Below are positions 62,754 to 64,000 of a stretch of 64,000 nt of DNA, one piece after another; position 1 is the stretch's first letter, and each line of letters starts with the position of its first letter. Made by a program: the position numbers and the translations under genes. Below the pieces are notes generated by a model. The model was not told the DNA's origin. It ran no database searches and saw nothing but the letters and a program-made list of their open reading frames with translations. This stretch comes from Methanosarcina barkeri MS (GTDB lineage Archaea; Halobacteriota; Methanosarcinia; Methanosarcinales; Methanosarcinaceae), in assembly GCF_000970025.1 (NCBI RefSeq), contig NZ_CP009528.1, positions 310,001 to 374,000 on the forward strand, given 5' to 3'.

Positions 62754-63419
62754 ATATAATATTTACTTTTTACATATTTAAATTTATCAAACCGTATCAG
62801 GCTATGGAACTCCTCTAATGATAGTTTTCGCTTTTTTATGCATCAGTTTTATGAACCTATCCTAAACCTTTTTTATTCTGAATACTCACGAATTTTCATG
62901 ATCATTTTTCTATGATCATACATTCAATTAACTGTTCCAAATCTGAGATTCAAAAATCAAATTGTGAGTTTCGGTATAGATTCATGTCTAAGTTCTGCAC
63001 TTATTTTTATGCTTAACCTTTTTACTTATTTTTCAATATAATATGCTCATTTTTTAGAGAGTTAAATATTTCACATGCTACTGGCTATACCATTATTAAA
63101 AAACTGAAAAATGTCAAAAATTTCTTGCTTAAAATTCTAACTATTTACAATGGTCATTATATAAACAACATGTCCTCCTATAAAATACTTTAAAATCTTT
63201 TTATATTAGGTATCTTGGTATAAAAAGTGAGAAGACAGCGGAAAACATATCAGATTGGCTTAAAATATATAATATAAGTAGATTCTAATATCAGTTATTA
63301 AAAAATTGTAAAAATATAATTCTCAAATCTGACAAAAGAACTACTTTCTCCTTTTTATCAGATTTGAGCAATGATCATACATATCCTTTTAACCTTGATC
63401 TTTTATTTCATTTTTCGGT
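62754..63419. other. Gap without recognisable gene
   Basis: About 670 bases, very AT-rich. TATAATATAAGTAG-like text near 63270 may be a chance TATA element. Nothing else is seen. Confidence 0.6.
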
Positions 63420-64000
63420 TTAAGGAGTTATTTTGCTTTTAGAATATATACCCGGCCTTGTGGTTGTTGTCACTTTTATGTAATTTGTTTTTGTTACGGT
63501 ACTGCTGCCTGCAACATTGGTCACCGTAAGTGTAATCTTATAGTTTCCTTCCTGTGAATACTGATGTTTTGGATTCTTTTCTCTTGAAATTGTTCCGTCT
63601 CCAAAACTCCATTTCCATTTAGTCGGTATTCCCGTACTTTTATCCGTAAAGGCAACATTTAATGGCGCTTTTCCTGTAGTTGGATATGCAGAAAATGCAG
63701 CAACCGGCTTTGTTACTACATTTATATAATCTTTCTTTGTTACAGTGTTACTGCTCTCAGCGTTCTTTACCGTTAAGCTAACAGTATATTTTCCTACTTT
63801 TGAATACTTGTGGATCGGATTCTGGAGGAATGACTTTGATCCGTCTCCAAAGTTCCAGAACCAGGAAGTTGGGGAGCCGGTGCTTGTATCGGTAAAGGCA
63901 ACATTTAATGGTGCTTTTCCTGTATTTGGAGATGCAGAAAATGCAGCAACCGGAGAACTTTTCGAAAGAGTACCCATATAGATATCAGGATTTCCATTGC
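63420..64000 (-). CDS. PKD-domain surface protein, C-terminal part
   Basis: The frame is open to the right edge of the window, so the N-terminal part is missing. The visible ~193 residues begin with NGNPDIYMG, typical of the last blade of an archaeal surface beta-propeller. Two PKD domains follow, each with AAFSA, GKAPLNVAFTD and FGDG motifs (WNFGDG and WSFGDG), and a short basic tail. Proteins of this plan form part of the Methanosarcina cell surface and adhesion layer. No sorting tail is present at the end. Confidence 0.9.
   Translation of the reverse strand, partial: NGNPDIYMGTLSKSSPVAAFSASPNTGKAPLNVAFTDTSTGSPTSWFWNFGDGSKSFLQNPIHKYSKVGKYTVSLTVKNAESSNTVTKKDYINVVTKPVAAFSAYPTTGKAPLNVAFTDKSTGIPTKWKWSFGDGTISREKNPKHQYSQEGNYKITLTVTNVAGSSTVTKTNYIKVTTTTRPGIYSKSKITP

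Overview
The window comes from a methylotrophic methanogenic archaeon of the genus Methanosarcina. The evidence is a methanol:corrinoid methyltransferase pair (mtaC-mtaB) next to two Msr-type regulators, an archaeal hypoxanthine-DNA glycosylase, an archaeal ribose-1,5-bisphosphate isomerase, PGF-type surface proteins, large AT-rich gaps, and two reading frames that continue through an in-frame UAG, the pyrrolysine codon of this genus. I found no tRNA, rRNA or CRISPR array.

Layout. 1-4.7 kb: end of a ribose-1,5-bisphosphate isomerase gene, a minus-strand operon of a membrane-anchored surface protein with a MacB-like ABC exporter, and UMP kinase. 4.85-20.4 kb: an accessory redox island. It starts with a TetR-family regulator and carries a DUF362 ferredoxin-like protein, an exported flavodoxin lipoprotein, a DUF4405 membrane protein, three Fe-S aldo/keto reductases, a cytosolic flavodoxin, a cupin, a zinc alcohol dehydrogenase, a carboxymuconolactone-decarboxylase-like protein, an acetyltransferase, a DUF3737 protein, a cyclophilin-like lipoprotein and an alpha/beta hydrolase. 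Eight copies of a palindromic TetR-type operator (core TGACTrrTyAGTCA and variants) lie in front of its transcription units, and a strong hairpin closes it. It also holds at least five decayed gene remnants. I infer a single TetR regulon for oxidative, electrophile or xenobiotic stress, probably assembled by transfer from bacteria.

20.6-36 kb: larB-larC, aspartate-semialdehyde dehydrogenase (asd), an ISH3/IS701-like insertion sequence inside a minisatellite, a ferredoxin, a His-rich COG0523 GTPase, a radical SAM protein, the class I aldolase that uses aspartate semialdehyde to start archaeal shikimate synthesis, an IS66-type element whose transposase carries an in-frame UAG, and a dUTPase/dCTP deaminase family gene. 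35.7-43 kb: a DUF2341 surface protein, small hypothetical genes, an iron-sulfur flavoprotein, methionine sulfoxide reductase B and a HAD phosphatase. 43.8-48.7 kb: mtaB, mtaC, a 0.9-kb regulatory gap and two divergent msr-type regulator genes. 49-64 kb: hypoxanthine-DNA glycosylase, a second ferredoxin, a SWIM zinc-finger protein, a dead papain-family protease, a small gene with in-frame UAG, an archaeal pilus/secretion pair, a methyltransferase, a cysteine desulfurase, a DUF531 protein and the end of a PKD-domain surface protein.

Intergenic DNA is rich in structure. There are four copies of a 116-117-bp MITE whose ends match the 24-kb insertion sequence, a dispersed 60-bp hairpin repeat at three loci, and many short tandem repeats, each gap with its own unit.
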